Positions 7,247-16,200 of a stretch of DNA of 22,579 nt are shown here, piece after piece (positions within the stretch are counted from its first letter, which is position 1; each line of letters opens with the position of its first letter). The notes beneath the pieces were generated by a model that ran no database searches, was not told the origin of the DNA, and saw nothing but the letters and a program-made list of their open reading frames with translations. This DNA comes from an uncultured Clostridia bacterium. GTDB taxonomy: Bacteria > Bacillota > Clostridia > Acetivibrionales > CALMWN01. Position numbers and translations under genes: made by a program. The DNA lies in contig CALMWN010000182.1 of the NCBI GenBank assembly GCA_937873555.1, forward strand, positions 1 through 22,579, read 5' to 3'.

Positions 7247-9079
7247 ATGGCATTTTTGAAGGAAAAAGCAAGATTGTTTCTTGGAAACATATTGTGGTAT
7301 TACATATTTTTTTCAATCCTGTTCAAATCAATAATCCTGGTGGGGTTCATAGCAAACGACAACCATGCCAGAATCAGCCTGGAGAAGGCATATCAGGCAA
7401 TTCCTTCTCTGCTCATATACTGCTGCTTTATAATAATACTGCTGTCCTTTTCCTACCTTCTGCAGGGAAAGTTCCGTGTCTGGTACCTCGTATTGGCAAA
7501 CCTGGTATTTTCATTCCTGCTCATGTCGGATCTATGGTACTTCCGCGGCTTTGGAACATTCATATCTCTGCATCTTCTGAAACAGACGGCAAACCTTGAC
7601 AACCTGTCGGGAAGTATTTTTTCAATGGCACGTTCCATCGATACCGTTTTTATTTTCGATGCGGTTATACTGCTGATATTTACGATTTTCAATAAAGTTC
7701 CTCATAAAAGGATGGAAAGGAACATAATTCTGTTTTTGCTGCTTGTCATTGTATCAACGGGATATATTTCATATATTCACTACAAGGTTGACATTGTTGA
7801 AAACGGAAGCAACCAGATACTTTTCAGGATTTGTTGGACACCTAACGAAACCATAGCCAATCTTTCACCTGTCGGCTACCACATCTATGATACCTATAAA
7901 TACCTGGAAGAGCGTCAGCCTCTTGTACTGAAACCTGAAGAGAATGAAGAGATAAAAGCCTGGTATGATCAAAAAATTGAAACCCTGCCCGACAATGAAT
8001 ATAAGGCGCTTTTCTCCGGGAAAAACCTCCTGGTCCTGCAGGTGGAGTCCCTGGAAAACTTCGTTATAAACCGGAAAATAGCAGGTCAGGAAATCACCCC
8101 CAACCTGAATAAGCTGCTGAAAAACAGCTTGTATTTCAGCAACTTTCACGAGCAGGTGAATGAAGGGACCAGCTCAGATGCCGATTTTCTTGTAAATACA
8201 TCGTTATATCCGCTGCAGAGGGGAAGTACCTTTTTCCGTTATCCCGATAACACATATAACTCTCTTCCCAAGCTTCTGCATACTCTCGGGTATTCTTCCC
8301 TTGCAATCTATCCGGTTAAGGGAGCCTTCTGGAATTGGACCGAGGCAATGAAATCAATCGGCTTTGAAAAAACCATGGACATCTCAAATTTCAACATGGA
8401 GGAGGTAATAGGCCTGGGAATAAGCGACGGTTCCTACTTAAATCAGATCCAACCTCTGGCAGCAAAACAGCCGCAGCCTTTCCATATGCATATAGTGACG
8501 CTCACCAGCCATGGTCCCTTCGATATACCGGAAAAATACAGGGAACTGAACCTTGATAAAAAGCTTGATCAGACCAAGCTTGGCGGATATTTCCAAAGCA
8601 TCCGCTATACTGACAGGCAGATAGGGGAATTCATTTCCGGATTGTCCAGGGATGGACTGCTGGATAATACCGTAGTAGTGATATACGGTGACCACTGCGG
8701 AGTCCATAAATACTATCAGGACGAGCTATACAGCATACAACCCACTGAAGACTGGTGGCTTGAGGAGAACAGCCGCATACCCCTTATCATATACCAGAAC
8801 AAGCTGAATGGCGAAGAATTTAAAACCAATGGCGGACCCATAGATATACTGCCTACCATCAGCTATCTGTTAGGTGTCGATGAAAATACATATATACATA
8901 CCGCAATGGGCCGAAACCTCCTTAAAACCGCAAAGGACTTTGCAGTGATAACGGAAAAAAGGAAATATGTCGGTCCGGACGTAAACAATGACGTAAAAGA
9001 AAATGATATGAAGGGTCTGGATATTTCGGATAAAATTATCAGAAGCAACTATTTCAAAAATTACAAGGAAGACAGATAA
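7247..9079 (+). CDS. ltaS: LtaS-type phosphoglycerol transferase (sulfatase/alkaline phosphatase superfamily)
   Basis: A 610-residue protein with five N-terminal transmembrane helices (about 13-35, 50-71, 77-96, 131-148, 159-178) and an extracellular sulfatase-fold domain (about 255-560). This is the architecture of lipoteichoic acid synthase. Active-site positions are visible: E267 in QVESLE, the nucleophile T308 in EGTSSDADF, FWNW (361-364), H422 in TSHGPF, and the metal ligands D482-H483 in YGDHCG. The family moves glycerol-phosphate from phosphatidylglycerol onto a growing chain or a glycan. The exact acceptor is not readable: lipoteichoic acid, another wall polymer or a glucan are all possible. 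AGGGAG (7233-7238) precedes the ATG by 8 nt. The gene is monocistronic and ends at the terminator at 9081-9117. Confidence 0.92.
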   Translation: MAFLKEKARLFLGNILWYYIFFSILFKSIILVGFIANDNHARISLEKAYQAIPSLLIYCCFIIILLSFSYLLQGKFRVWYLVLANLVFSFLLMSDLWYFRGFGTFISLHLLKQTANLDNLSGSIFSMARSIDTVFIFDAVILLIFTIFNKVPHKRMERNIILFLLLVIVSTGYISYIHYKVDIVENGSNQILFRICWTPNETIANLSPVGYHIYDTYKYLEERQPLVLKPEENEEIKAWYDQKIETLPDNEYKALFSGKNLLVLQVESLENFVINRKIAGQEITPNLNKLLKNSLYFSNFHEQVNEGTSSDADFLVNTSLYPLQRGSTFFRYPDNTYNSLPKLLHTLGYSSLAIYPVKGAFWNWTEAMKSIGFEKTMDISNFNMEEVIGLGISDGSYLNQIQPLAAKQPQPFHMHIVTLTSHGPFDIPEKYRELNLDKKLDQTKLGGYFQSIRYTDRQIGEFISGLSRDGLLDNTVVVIYGDHCGVHKYYQDELYSIQPTEDWWLEENSRIPLIIYQNKLNGEEFKTNGGPIDILPTISYLLGVDENTYIHTAMGRNLLKTAKDFAVITEKRKYVGPDVNNDVKENDMKGLDISDKIIRSNYFKNYKEDR

Positions 9080-9080
9080 A

Positions 9081-9117
9081 CAAATAAAAAAGAACACGAT
9101 GTGTTCTTTTTTATTTG
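9081..9117. terminator. Bidirectional intrinsic terminator between the LtaS-type gene and pfk
   Basis: Two perfect 17-nt arms (9081-9097 and 9101-9117) flank a GAT loop. The outer part of each arm is an A run and T run, so transcripts from either side form a hairpin with a U-rich tail. It lies 1 nt after the LtaS-type stop and 8 nt beyond the pfk stop. Confidence 0.9.
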
Positions 9118-9125
9118 GGTGTAAT

Positions 9126-10220
9126 TTACTCATTACCAAAGCAGGTCCCAACAAACCGGGCGTCCCTTATCAGGGTATGATCTGAGGGCACCAGCTTCAA
9201 CTTGCCTGCAATTTCTTCCAACGGCCTGGCTATAATGGAGTTGTTTTCTTTCGCTACCATTTTCCCATAATCCCCCAGATGGAGCAGTTCAGCTGCTGCC
9301 GTGCCAAACTGTGTGGCAATTACCCTGTCATACGGCGATGGCGCCCCTCCGCGCTGCTGATAGCCGAGTACCGAAACCCGCACATCCATCCCCGTTGAGG
9401 TTTCAATTTCCTTGGCAATCCTGTAGCCTGCCGTCGGGCTGTTATCACTTGCCCTCTTTTGCTTGATTTCCTTCTTTGACATTTTGGCTTCTTCCACGGA
9501 GATGGCTCCCTCAGCTACAACCACTATTGAGAAAGGCTTTCCGCCCTTTGCCCTCTTTTTGAGGTGTCTGGTGATACTGTCTATATCATAAGGAATTTCC
9601 GGAATGACGATAACATCTCCTCCGCCTGCGACCCCGGCATACAAGGCAAGCCATCCGGCATTATGCCCCATAACCTCCACCACCATGACCCTGTTGTGTG
9701 AATGTGCAGTGGAATGCAAGCGGTCTATCGCTTCTGTTGCAATGTCTACTGCGCTGTGGAACCCAAAGGTTATATCCGTGCCGTACAAATCATTATCAAT
9801 AGTCTTTGGCAGGCCGATTACATTAATGCCTTCATTTTTTAACAGGGCTGCAGTATTGTGTGTACCATTTCCGCCCAGCACAACGATACAGTCAAGCCCG
9901 AACCTTTTATAGGTATCCTTTATTGCGTCAACTTTGATTGAACTTGTAGAAGCATCATCGCCTTTAGACACCTTGAAGGGTTTTTCCCTGGAAGTGCCAA
10001 GTATGGTACCGCCTTTGGTAAGTATTCCGGAGACATCTTCAGGGTTCAATATCTTGACATCGCCTTCTATGAGCCCTTTATAGCCGTTATTGATGCCCAT
10101 TATCTTCATTCCGTAAATCCCGAAAGCAGCCTTTGCAACGCCTCTTATTGCGGCATTCAACCCGGGGCAGTCCCCTCCGCTTGTAAGTATCCCGAAAGTT
10201 TTGGCAGCTGACTTCTTCAT
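9126..10220 (-). CDS. pfkA: 6-phosphofructokinase, group III / mixed substrate signature
   Basis: A 364-residue enzyme that phosphorylates fructose-6-phosphate at C1. It carries the nucleotide loop SGGDCPGLNA near residue 16, GGNGT (116-120), PKTIDND (138-144, catalytic D142), MGH (184-186) and QRGG (289-292). G119 aligns with Gly104 of the E. coli ATP enzyme, where PPi-dependent enzymes carry Asp. K139, however, is the Lys of PPi and group III enzymes in place of Gly124. ATP use is therefore the likelier reading, but it is not certain. The Asp that precedes the Gly in many family members is Asn here. ATG 10220 is chosen because GGAGG sits 7 nt upstream; the ATG at 10226 is too close to it. 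The gene lies 71 nt behind icd with no terminator between them, and ends at a shared terminator. Confidence 0.93.
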   Translation of the reverse strand: MKKSAAKTFGILTSGGDCPGLNAAIRGVAKAAFGIYGMKIMGINNGYKGLIEGDVKILNPEDVSGILTKGGTILGTSREKPFKVSKGDDASTSSIKVDAIKDTYKRFGLDCIVVLGGNGTHNTAALLKNEGINVIGLPKTIDNDLYGTDITFGFHSAVDIATEAIDRLHSTAHSHNRVMVVEVMGHNAGWLALYAGVAGGGDVIVIPEIPYDIDSITRHLKKRAKGGKPFSIVVVAEGAISVEEAKMSKKEIKQKRASDNSPTAGYRIAKEIETSTGMDVRVSVLGYQQRGGAPSPYDRVIATQFGTAAAELLHLGDYGKMVAKENNSIIARPLEEIAGKLKLVPSDHTLIRDARFVGTCFGNE

Positions 10221-10291
10221 CTGCATTCCTCCAGTAAATATTATTGGGAATTATCTTCGTTTGAAGTGTATGGATACCTGATGGAATTAAT

Positions 10292-11506
10292 TTATGCTTT
10301 CAGCATTTCTGCCAGACGTTTATTGACCTCTATTAAAAACTCCCTGGTATTTACAACCTTTTTATCGGATATCTCGGAAAGCTGGGCAAGGTCCTTTGTC
10401 ATTACACCTTCCTCGATTGTCTTTATCGAAGCGGCCTCCAGCTTGTCTGCAAAATCCACAAGTTCCTTGATTCCGTCAAGTTCTCCACGCTTTCTCAGCG
10501 CCCCTGACCATGCAAACAATGTAGCCATTGAATTTGTGGAGGTTTCCTGCCCTTTCAGGTGTTGATAGTAGTGCCTTTGCACCGTTCCGTGGGCAGCCTC
10601 GTATTCATACTTTCCATCCGGAGAAACAAGCACCGAGGTCATCATGGCAAGGCTCCCGAAGGCTGTAGCCACCATATCGGACATAACGTCACCGTCATAA
10701 TTCTTGCATGCCCAGATCATTCCGCCCTCCGACCTGATTATACGGGCCACGGCATCATCGATCAGCGTATAGAAATATTCAATATTTGCATCCTGGAACT
10801 TCTTTTTGTATTCCTTTTCAAATACTTCTTCAAATAAGTCCTTAAAGGTATGGTCATACTTCTTTGAGATGGTCTGCTTTGTCGCAAACCACAAATCCTG
10901 CTTTTGGTCCAGGGCATAGTTGAAACAGGCTCTGGCAAAGCTCTTTATGGAATCGTCAATGTTGTGCATACCGAGAATAACACCTGCACCCTTGAATTCG
11001 TGTATTGTCTGCCTTGAAACCTCACCGCCGGCAGTGGTAAAAACCAGTTCCGCCTTTCCAGGGCCTTCAACACGGTATTCCACATCCTTGTATATGTCCC
11101 CGTATGCATGCCTTGCAATGGTGATGGGCTTCTTCCAGGTTCTTACCGAAGGCTTTATACTGCTGACTACTATCGGTGCTCTGAAAACTGTCCCATCGAG
11201 GATTGACCTGATTGTTCCGTTCGGGCTCTTCCACATTTGCTTAAGGTTGTATTCCTTGATTCTTTCGGCATCCGGAGTTATGGTGGCACATTTGACCGCA
11301 ACCCCATATTTTTTTGTAGCCATCGCTGCATCCACTGTCACCTGATCATCGGTTTTATCCCTGTATTCAAGGCCAAGGTCATAATACTCGGTCTTTAGTT
11401 CAACATACGGCTCCAGAATTATTTCCTTGATCATTTTCCATATTATACGGGTCATTTCATCTCCGTCCATCTCTACCAGCGGAACGTTCATCTTAATTTT
11501 TGCCAT
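10292..11506 (-). CDS. icd: NADP-dependent isocitrate dehydrogenase, eukaryotic-like homodimeric type
   Basis: A 404-residue enzyme that oxidatively decarboxylates isocitrate to 2-oxoglutarate with NADP. It collinearly matches the human IDH1 type. The substrate site shows KSPNGTIR (93-100), R109 and ARHAYGDIY (R132, Y139). Metal ligands are D250, D273 and D277 in IDD and NYDGDVMSD. The NADP specificity pair is R311-H312 in EAAHGTVQRH. The frame is open upstream to 11569, but ATG 11506 follows AAAGGAGAAC and starts with the usual MAKIK, so the longer form is rejected. It appears to be the first gene of an icd-pfk transcript from the promoter at 11612-11640. In an anaerobe it most likely supplies 2-oxoglutarate and NADPH for biosynthesis. 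Confidence 0.97.
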   Translation of the reverse strand: MAKIKMNVPLVEMDGDEMTRIIWKMIKEIILEPYVELKTEYYDLGLEYRDKTDDQVTVDAAMATKKYGVAVKCATITPDAERIKEYNLKQMWKSPNGTIRSILDGTVFRAPIVVSSIKPSVRTWKKPITIARHAYGDIYKDVEYRVEGPGKAELVFTTAGGEVSRQTIHEFKGAGVILGMHNIDDSIKSFARACFNYALDQKQDLWFATKQTISKKYDHTFKDLFEEVFEKEYKKKFQDANIEYFYTLIDDAVARIIRSEGGMIWACKNYDGDVMSDMVATAFGSLAMMTSVLVSPDGKYEYEAAHGTVQRHYYQHLKGQETSTNSMATLFAWSGALRKRGELDGIKELVDFADKLEAASIKTIEEGVMTKDLAQLSEISDKKVVNTREFLIEVNKRLAEMLKA

Positions 11507-11611
11507 GGTTTGTTCTCCTTTATATAAATTATTGTACAAATTACAGGTGTAGAAATTCATGTCTCCCAAAAATGGAATAAAAACAAAACAGAGTTAATTC
11601 CGTGCAATACC

Positions 11612-11640
11612 ATAATAAATTAAATTCACAACATAATCAA
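11612..11640 (-). promoter_or_regulatory. Candidate sigma-A promoter of icd-pfk
   Basis: Read on the - strand, TTGATT (11635-11640, 4/6) and TATTAT (11612-11617, 5/6) are separated by 17 nt. Transcription would begin near 11605 and leave a leader of about 100 nt. Confidence 0.5.
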
Positions 11641-11772
11641 GAGGCAGAGTCCATGGTGGGTGTATCTATTCCTTATGATCCAGTAAAGGAAATCATACCC
11701 TTACCTAACAATATCACTTTCAGCATTATATGGGACATAAGAGAAAAATACGCCCATCCACGCTTTGGATAC

Positions 11773-11813
11773 AAAAAAACTGCCGAAGCAGCCTTTTGAG
11801 GCTTTCCCGGCAG
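11773..11813 (-). terminator. Intrinsic terminator of htrA
   Basis: On the - strand, CTGCC pairs with GGCAG at the base and AGCC with GGCT near the tip of an interrupted hairpin (11780-11813). Seven T residues (11773-11779) follow. It begins about 30 nt after the htrA stop. Confidence 0.85.
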
Positions 11814-11842
11814 CTTATATAATTTCCCCGCTCGATCCTGTT

Positions 11843-13111
11843 CTAATGATCCTCAGAGAATGTCAGCTTCAAGGTCAGTGTGGATCCTTTCCTGAAGACT
11901 ACGGCATCTACTGTGTCTCCTGCCTTGTACTGCTGCTTGACGGTATCAAGATCTTTAAGTGTTTTTACTTCCTGCCCCGCAAGGCTGGTAAGAATGTCAC
12001 CCTTCTTTATTCCGGCATTTGCAGCTCCACTGTCCTGCGACACATCAAGAACATATATTCCTTCCGGTATTCCGTAGCTCTGCGAAATCACCTGTGTTAT
12101 TTCCCTCCCGGAAATCCCTATCAAGGGTCTTCCCTTGACGTAGCCAAACATCATGAGCTGGTCAATTATAGGCTTTGCATCATTTATCGGTATTGCGAAT
12201 CCGAGGCCTTCAACACCTGCAACTGAAATTTTAATTGAGTTGATACCTATTACCTGTCCCTGTGAATTCACAAGCGCACCGCCGCTGTTACCGGGATTTA
12301 TGGCTGCATCTGTCTGTATGAGTTTCATTGTTCTGTCGCCGACATCCACAGTCCTGTTCAACGCGCTTATAACTCCAACGGTAACGGAACCTGCAAATTC
12401 CATCCCGAGCGGATTTCCTATTGCAACAGCCGGTTCACCCACCTCAAGCTGCGACGAATCACCCAGTTCAGCGACAGGAAGATTACCCAGGTCTATTTTG
12501 ATTACCGCCAGATCATTTTTACTGTCCCCTCCTATGAATTTAGCTTTTGTCTGCCTCTTGTCAGGAAGGAACACCTCAAGGGTGGTATTGCCGTCAACAC
12601 CATTCCTGGGATCAGCATAGATCACTACATGGTAGTTTGTCATAATGTATCCGTCCTGGCTTATTATGATGCCGGAGCCCTCTGCCGTCGATCCATTTTG
12701 CTGGCCCGGGAAGTAGCCTCTGCCGTTAGCCACAGTCATCCTTATACCTACGATTGAAGGGCCGACGGACTTCGCAATCTCAGTAACCGGCGATCCCTTT
12801 GCAAGTGAAGTTTTGGTTATACCTTTTTTGATTGCATCGGTCATTCCTGTATTGGTAATGCTTGTCCCTGCCTGTGCCTTCTGCACCGAAGATATCTTTT
12901 TGTCCAGATCGGTTGAGAATTTGTGATACAGAGCCCCACCCACTGCCGTACTGCTTAAAAGAGAACTCACCAGCACTATTGCCAGGTACTTCTTAAAATT
13001 CGATTTCCTTTTGGCTTTTCTTAAGGATTCATCATTTATGTATGCGTCCTTCAACTTCTGCTGATAACTTTCGTAATACAGCTTTTCATCCTCGTCAAAA
13101 TATTTATTCAT
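11843..13111 (-). CDS. htrA: HtrA/DegP-like trypsin-type serine protease with PDZ domain
   Basis: A 422-residue membrane-anchored protease and chaperone that degrades or refolds damaged exported proteins at the outer face of the membrane. A charged cytoplasmic segment (1-40) with a KAKRK stop is followed by one transmembrane helix (about 41-61). A linker leads to the trypsin-like domain (about 110-310) with the complete triad: H161 in TNYHVV, D200 in SKNDLAV and S276 in NPGNSGGA. One PDZ domain follows (about 325-415) with GIPEGIYVLDV and AGIKKGDILTSLAGQ. AAAGGAGG lies 7 nt before the ATG. It sits 158 nt downstream of the glucan synthase gene with its own likely promoter. In Bacillus such genes answer to the CssRS secretion-stress system; a comparable input here is only a possibility. 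Confidence 0.96.
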   Translation of the reverse strand: MNKYFDEDEKLYYESYQQKLKDAYINDESLRKAKRKSNFKKYLAIVLVSSLLSSTAVGGALYHKFSTDLDKKISSVQKAQAGTSITNTGMTDAIKKGITKTSLAKGSPVTEIAKSVGPSIVGIRMTVANGRGYFPGQQNGSTAEGSGIIISQDGYIMTNYHVVIYADPRNGVDGNTTLEVFLPDKRQTKAKFIGGDSKNDLAVIKIDLGNLPVAELGDSSQLEVGEPAVAIGNPLGMEFAGSVTVGVISALNRTVDVGDRTMKLIQTDAAINPGNSGGALVNSQGQVIGINSIKISVAGVEGLGFAIPINDAKPIIDQLMMFGYVKGRPLIGISGREITQVISQSYGIPEGIYVLDVSQDSGAANAGIKKGDILTSLAGQEVKTLKDLDTVKQQYKAGDTVDAVVFRKGSTLTLKLTFSEDH

Positions 13112-13230
13112 ATTTGTACCTCCTTTGTCATCTACTGAATAAAATCAGAATCCGGTTTTTTAATTATTTTCCGTTTATGGTTTTATTCTAACAAAAGATT
13201 TTTACAATTTTATGAATAAACTGTTACAAT

Positions 13231-13258
13231 AATATAGCAATTTTATTAGTTTTACCAA
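13231..13258 (-). promoter_or_regulatory. Candidate promoter of htrA
   Basis: Read on the - strand, TTGGTA (13253-13258, 4/6) and TATATT (13231-13236, 5/6) are 16 nt apart, just beyond the glucan synthase stop codon. The leader would be about 113 nt. Two TTGTAA direct repeats (13224-13229 and 13202-13207) lie 22 bp apart around and after the start point. Confidence 0.4.
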
Positions 13259-13269
13259 AGGCGCATACC

Positions 13270-16200
13270 CTATCCCATTGTCACCTTTATTACATGCGTT
13301 CCCCCGTCATCGTTAAGTCTTACAGCCCCGTCTTCGCTTACGGCATTGTCAGTCTCGACCTTTTTAACCCCCTTGCTTACGCCGTCGGGATTTAAAACCG
13401 TAATATCATACGTTGTCCTGCCCATCACGTATGTGATTTTATATTCCTCCCATTGTTCAGGAATACAGGGGTCGATATATATTGCACTCCCTGTTACCTT
13501 AAGGCCCAGTATATGCTCTATTCCCACCCTGTAAAGCCAGCCTGCAGCCCCGGTATACCATGTCCAGCCTCCTCTTCCGTTGTTTGTCCTGATGGCGTAC
13601 ACATCAGCAGCCACAACATATGGCTCTACCTTGTAGCGGGAATATTCAATCGAGGTGCGGGAGTGGTTTACAGGGTTGATCATATGGAACAGCTCCCATG
13701 CATTTCTTCCTTTCCCCATTTTTGCAAAAGCCAGTGCAACCCATGCGGCGGCATGGGTATATTGTCCGCCATTCTCACGCACTCCCGGAACATAACCCTT
13801 TATATATCCCGGTTTCAAATCTCCCTGGTCGAAAGGAGGCTCCAACAGTTTTATTATACCCTCATCCCTGTCAACAAGGTATTTTTCTACTGCACCCATT
13901 GCTTCTTCTACCCTGTTGGGCTTTCCTGCTCCCGATATGGCCGCCCAGGATTGCGAAATTGAATCTATCCTGCACTCGGTATTCTGAATGGATCCCAGGG
14001 GGGTTCCGTCGTCAAAGTAAGCCCTCCTGTACCAGCTTCCATCCCAGGCCTCCCTCTCTATGGCCTCTATGATTTCACAGGCTGTATCAGAGTACCTTTG
14101 CGCCCTTTCTTCATCCCTTCTGCGGCTACAGATGGGTATGAACCTTTTCAGTACAGTAAAAAGGAACCATCCAAGCCAAACACTTTCGCCCCTGCCCTTG
14201 TTTCCGACATTATTCATGCCGTCGTTCCAGTCACCCGAACCCATCAGCGGTATGCCATGCTCCCCGAACCTCAAAGAAAGCTCAAGTGCCCGTATACAAT
14301 GCTCATACAGGCTTGAACATTCCCCGGATATGGAGGGTATGTCATAACGCTCGTCCTCATCTTCAGCCAATGGTTTTCCTTCAAGGTAACTTATTTCTTC
14401 GTCCAGAATGTCCCAGTCATTTGTACACTCGATATAATCCGCCGTCACATAAGGGAGCCACAGCAGGTCATCCGAGTATTTCGTCCGTATGCCTTTCCCG
14501 GCTTCCGGATGCCACCAGTGCTGCACATCACCTTCTACAAACTGCCTTGAGGCATGCAACAGAATCTGGCTTCTTACAAGCTCAGGCCATGTATACACCA
14601 GCGCCATGACATCCTGAAGCTGGTCTCTGAAGCCAAAGGCACCGCCGGACTGATAATATGCCGACCTTGCCCATAAGCGGCAAACAGTTACCTGATATAA
14701 AAGCCAGCTGTTCAGAATTAAATCCATTGACCTGTCAGGAGTAGACACCTGTACCGTCCCCAGCTTTTCCCTCCAGAAACTCCTTATTCTTTCAAGCTCC
14801 AGTTTTGCTTCCGGAGGATTCCCAAACCTTGAAGCAATGCCGGACGCCTCTTCCATAGAGCTGCTCTGGCCAAGCAGGAATACAACCTCCTTTTCTTCGT
14901 CGGCCTCCAGTCTTATTTTTATACGTACTGCCACACATGGGTCCGCGCCTGCCCCTGTATTTCCCGAAAGGTTTTCTCTGTTCATGGCTTCCGGCTCTTC
15001 AAGACTGCCGTTGATTCCCATGAAATCCATGCGGTCTCCGGTATGGGAATATTCATTCTCCGAAGTATGCACGAATAAAATCCTTCCTGCGAAATCCGTA
15101 CTAAAATGGTTCCTTGCAAGCAGCATTCCGCTTTCTTTGTCCAACTGCACAGAAATATAAGGTGAAGTCACTTTTTCATTCACTCCCATAACAGGCCGTA
15201 TATAGTAAGTGACAGTCAGATTCCTTATTTTGCCGGAAGTGTTCTTAAGCTTCACAATACTTATCTTCACTTGGCCTTCCACAGGCACAAACATCGTAAG
15301 CTTTTGTTCCAGGCAGCAGCTGTCATGCTCGAAGCTTGAATAACCCTGCCCATGCCGTATGACATATTCGCCGCCTCCATTTGCAGGCGAAGGAGTCAGG
15401 CTCCAATAGTTGCCCTTCTCCTCATCCCTCAGATAAAATACTTCACCCGGAGGGTCGGAAACCGGATCGTTGTACCAGGGAGTGAGCTTGTTTTCCCTGC
15501 TGTTTTCCGCCCAGGTATAACCGCCGCCGGATTCGGAAACAAGGAATCCGAATTTCCTGTTGGCAATGACATTTATCCATGGAGCAGGAGTATGCTGGCC
15601 TTCTCGAAGGTTTATCACATATTCGGTTCCATTACACCCGAAGCCGCCCACACCATTGAAGAATTCCAGTCCATTTCCTTCGGATGGCTGCAATTTGCCG
15701 GTCCTGCGTGTTAAAGCCGCGGGTTTGCCGCCTTCCACCAAACAGGTTAAAAGCTCTGTTTGTGTTGGATATCCTTCTGCACTGTCAATTTGCTCAATGG
15801 TGGCTTCGATACTTCCCTTAAAAATAATCCGTGCTGCCGTATACAGCAGATTTTTTTCTGCTTCCCCGATTTGTCTTGAGTTTCTTATAAAAACACCGCC
15901 GGAACGGTCTATCAATTCCCGTGCGTGGCTCGCGGATACCGCATCCCTCACAGCATCAAACAAAGGCTGTGTATAACTGCTCTCATCCTCGAGCATCAGC
16001 AGCAAATCAACGGTGAGCCCTTTCATTCTCCAGTATTCATGTGCCTTGAGCGCCCAATATACCAAATTCAATTCATCAATACCTGCAATGCTCACCAATA
16101 CAATGGGAATATCCCCTGATATTCCGAAAGGCCAGAGGTCAGGCTGACCTTTGGTATTTCCTGTGATGGTTTCCGCCCATGATCTTCTAAGGCTGTTCGG

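Larger units (their letters stand above)
11507..11842. other. Intergenic region between htrA and icd
   Basis: These 336 nt hold the htrA terminator (11773-11813) and the icd promoter (11612-11640). A small rightward frame (11602-11799) runs through both and has only a weak GAGGCAG-like site ahead of an internal ATG, so I do not call it a gene. Confidence 0.6.

Noticed and set aside
11602..11799. A 65-codon rightward reading frame between icd and htrA
   Set aside because: It runs through the icd promoter and into the htrA terminator hairpin, has no convincing ribosome binding site, and its product resembles no family I know.
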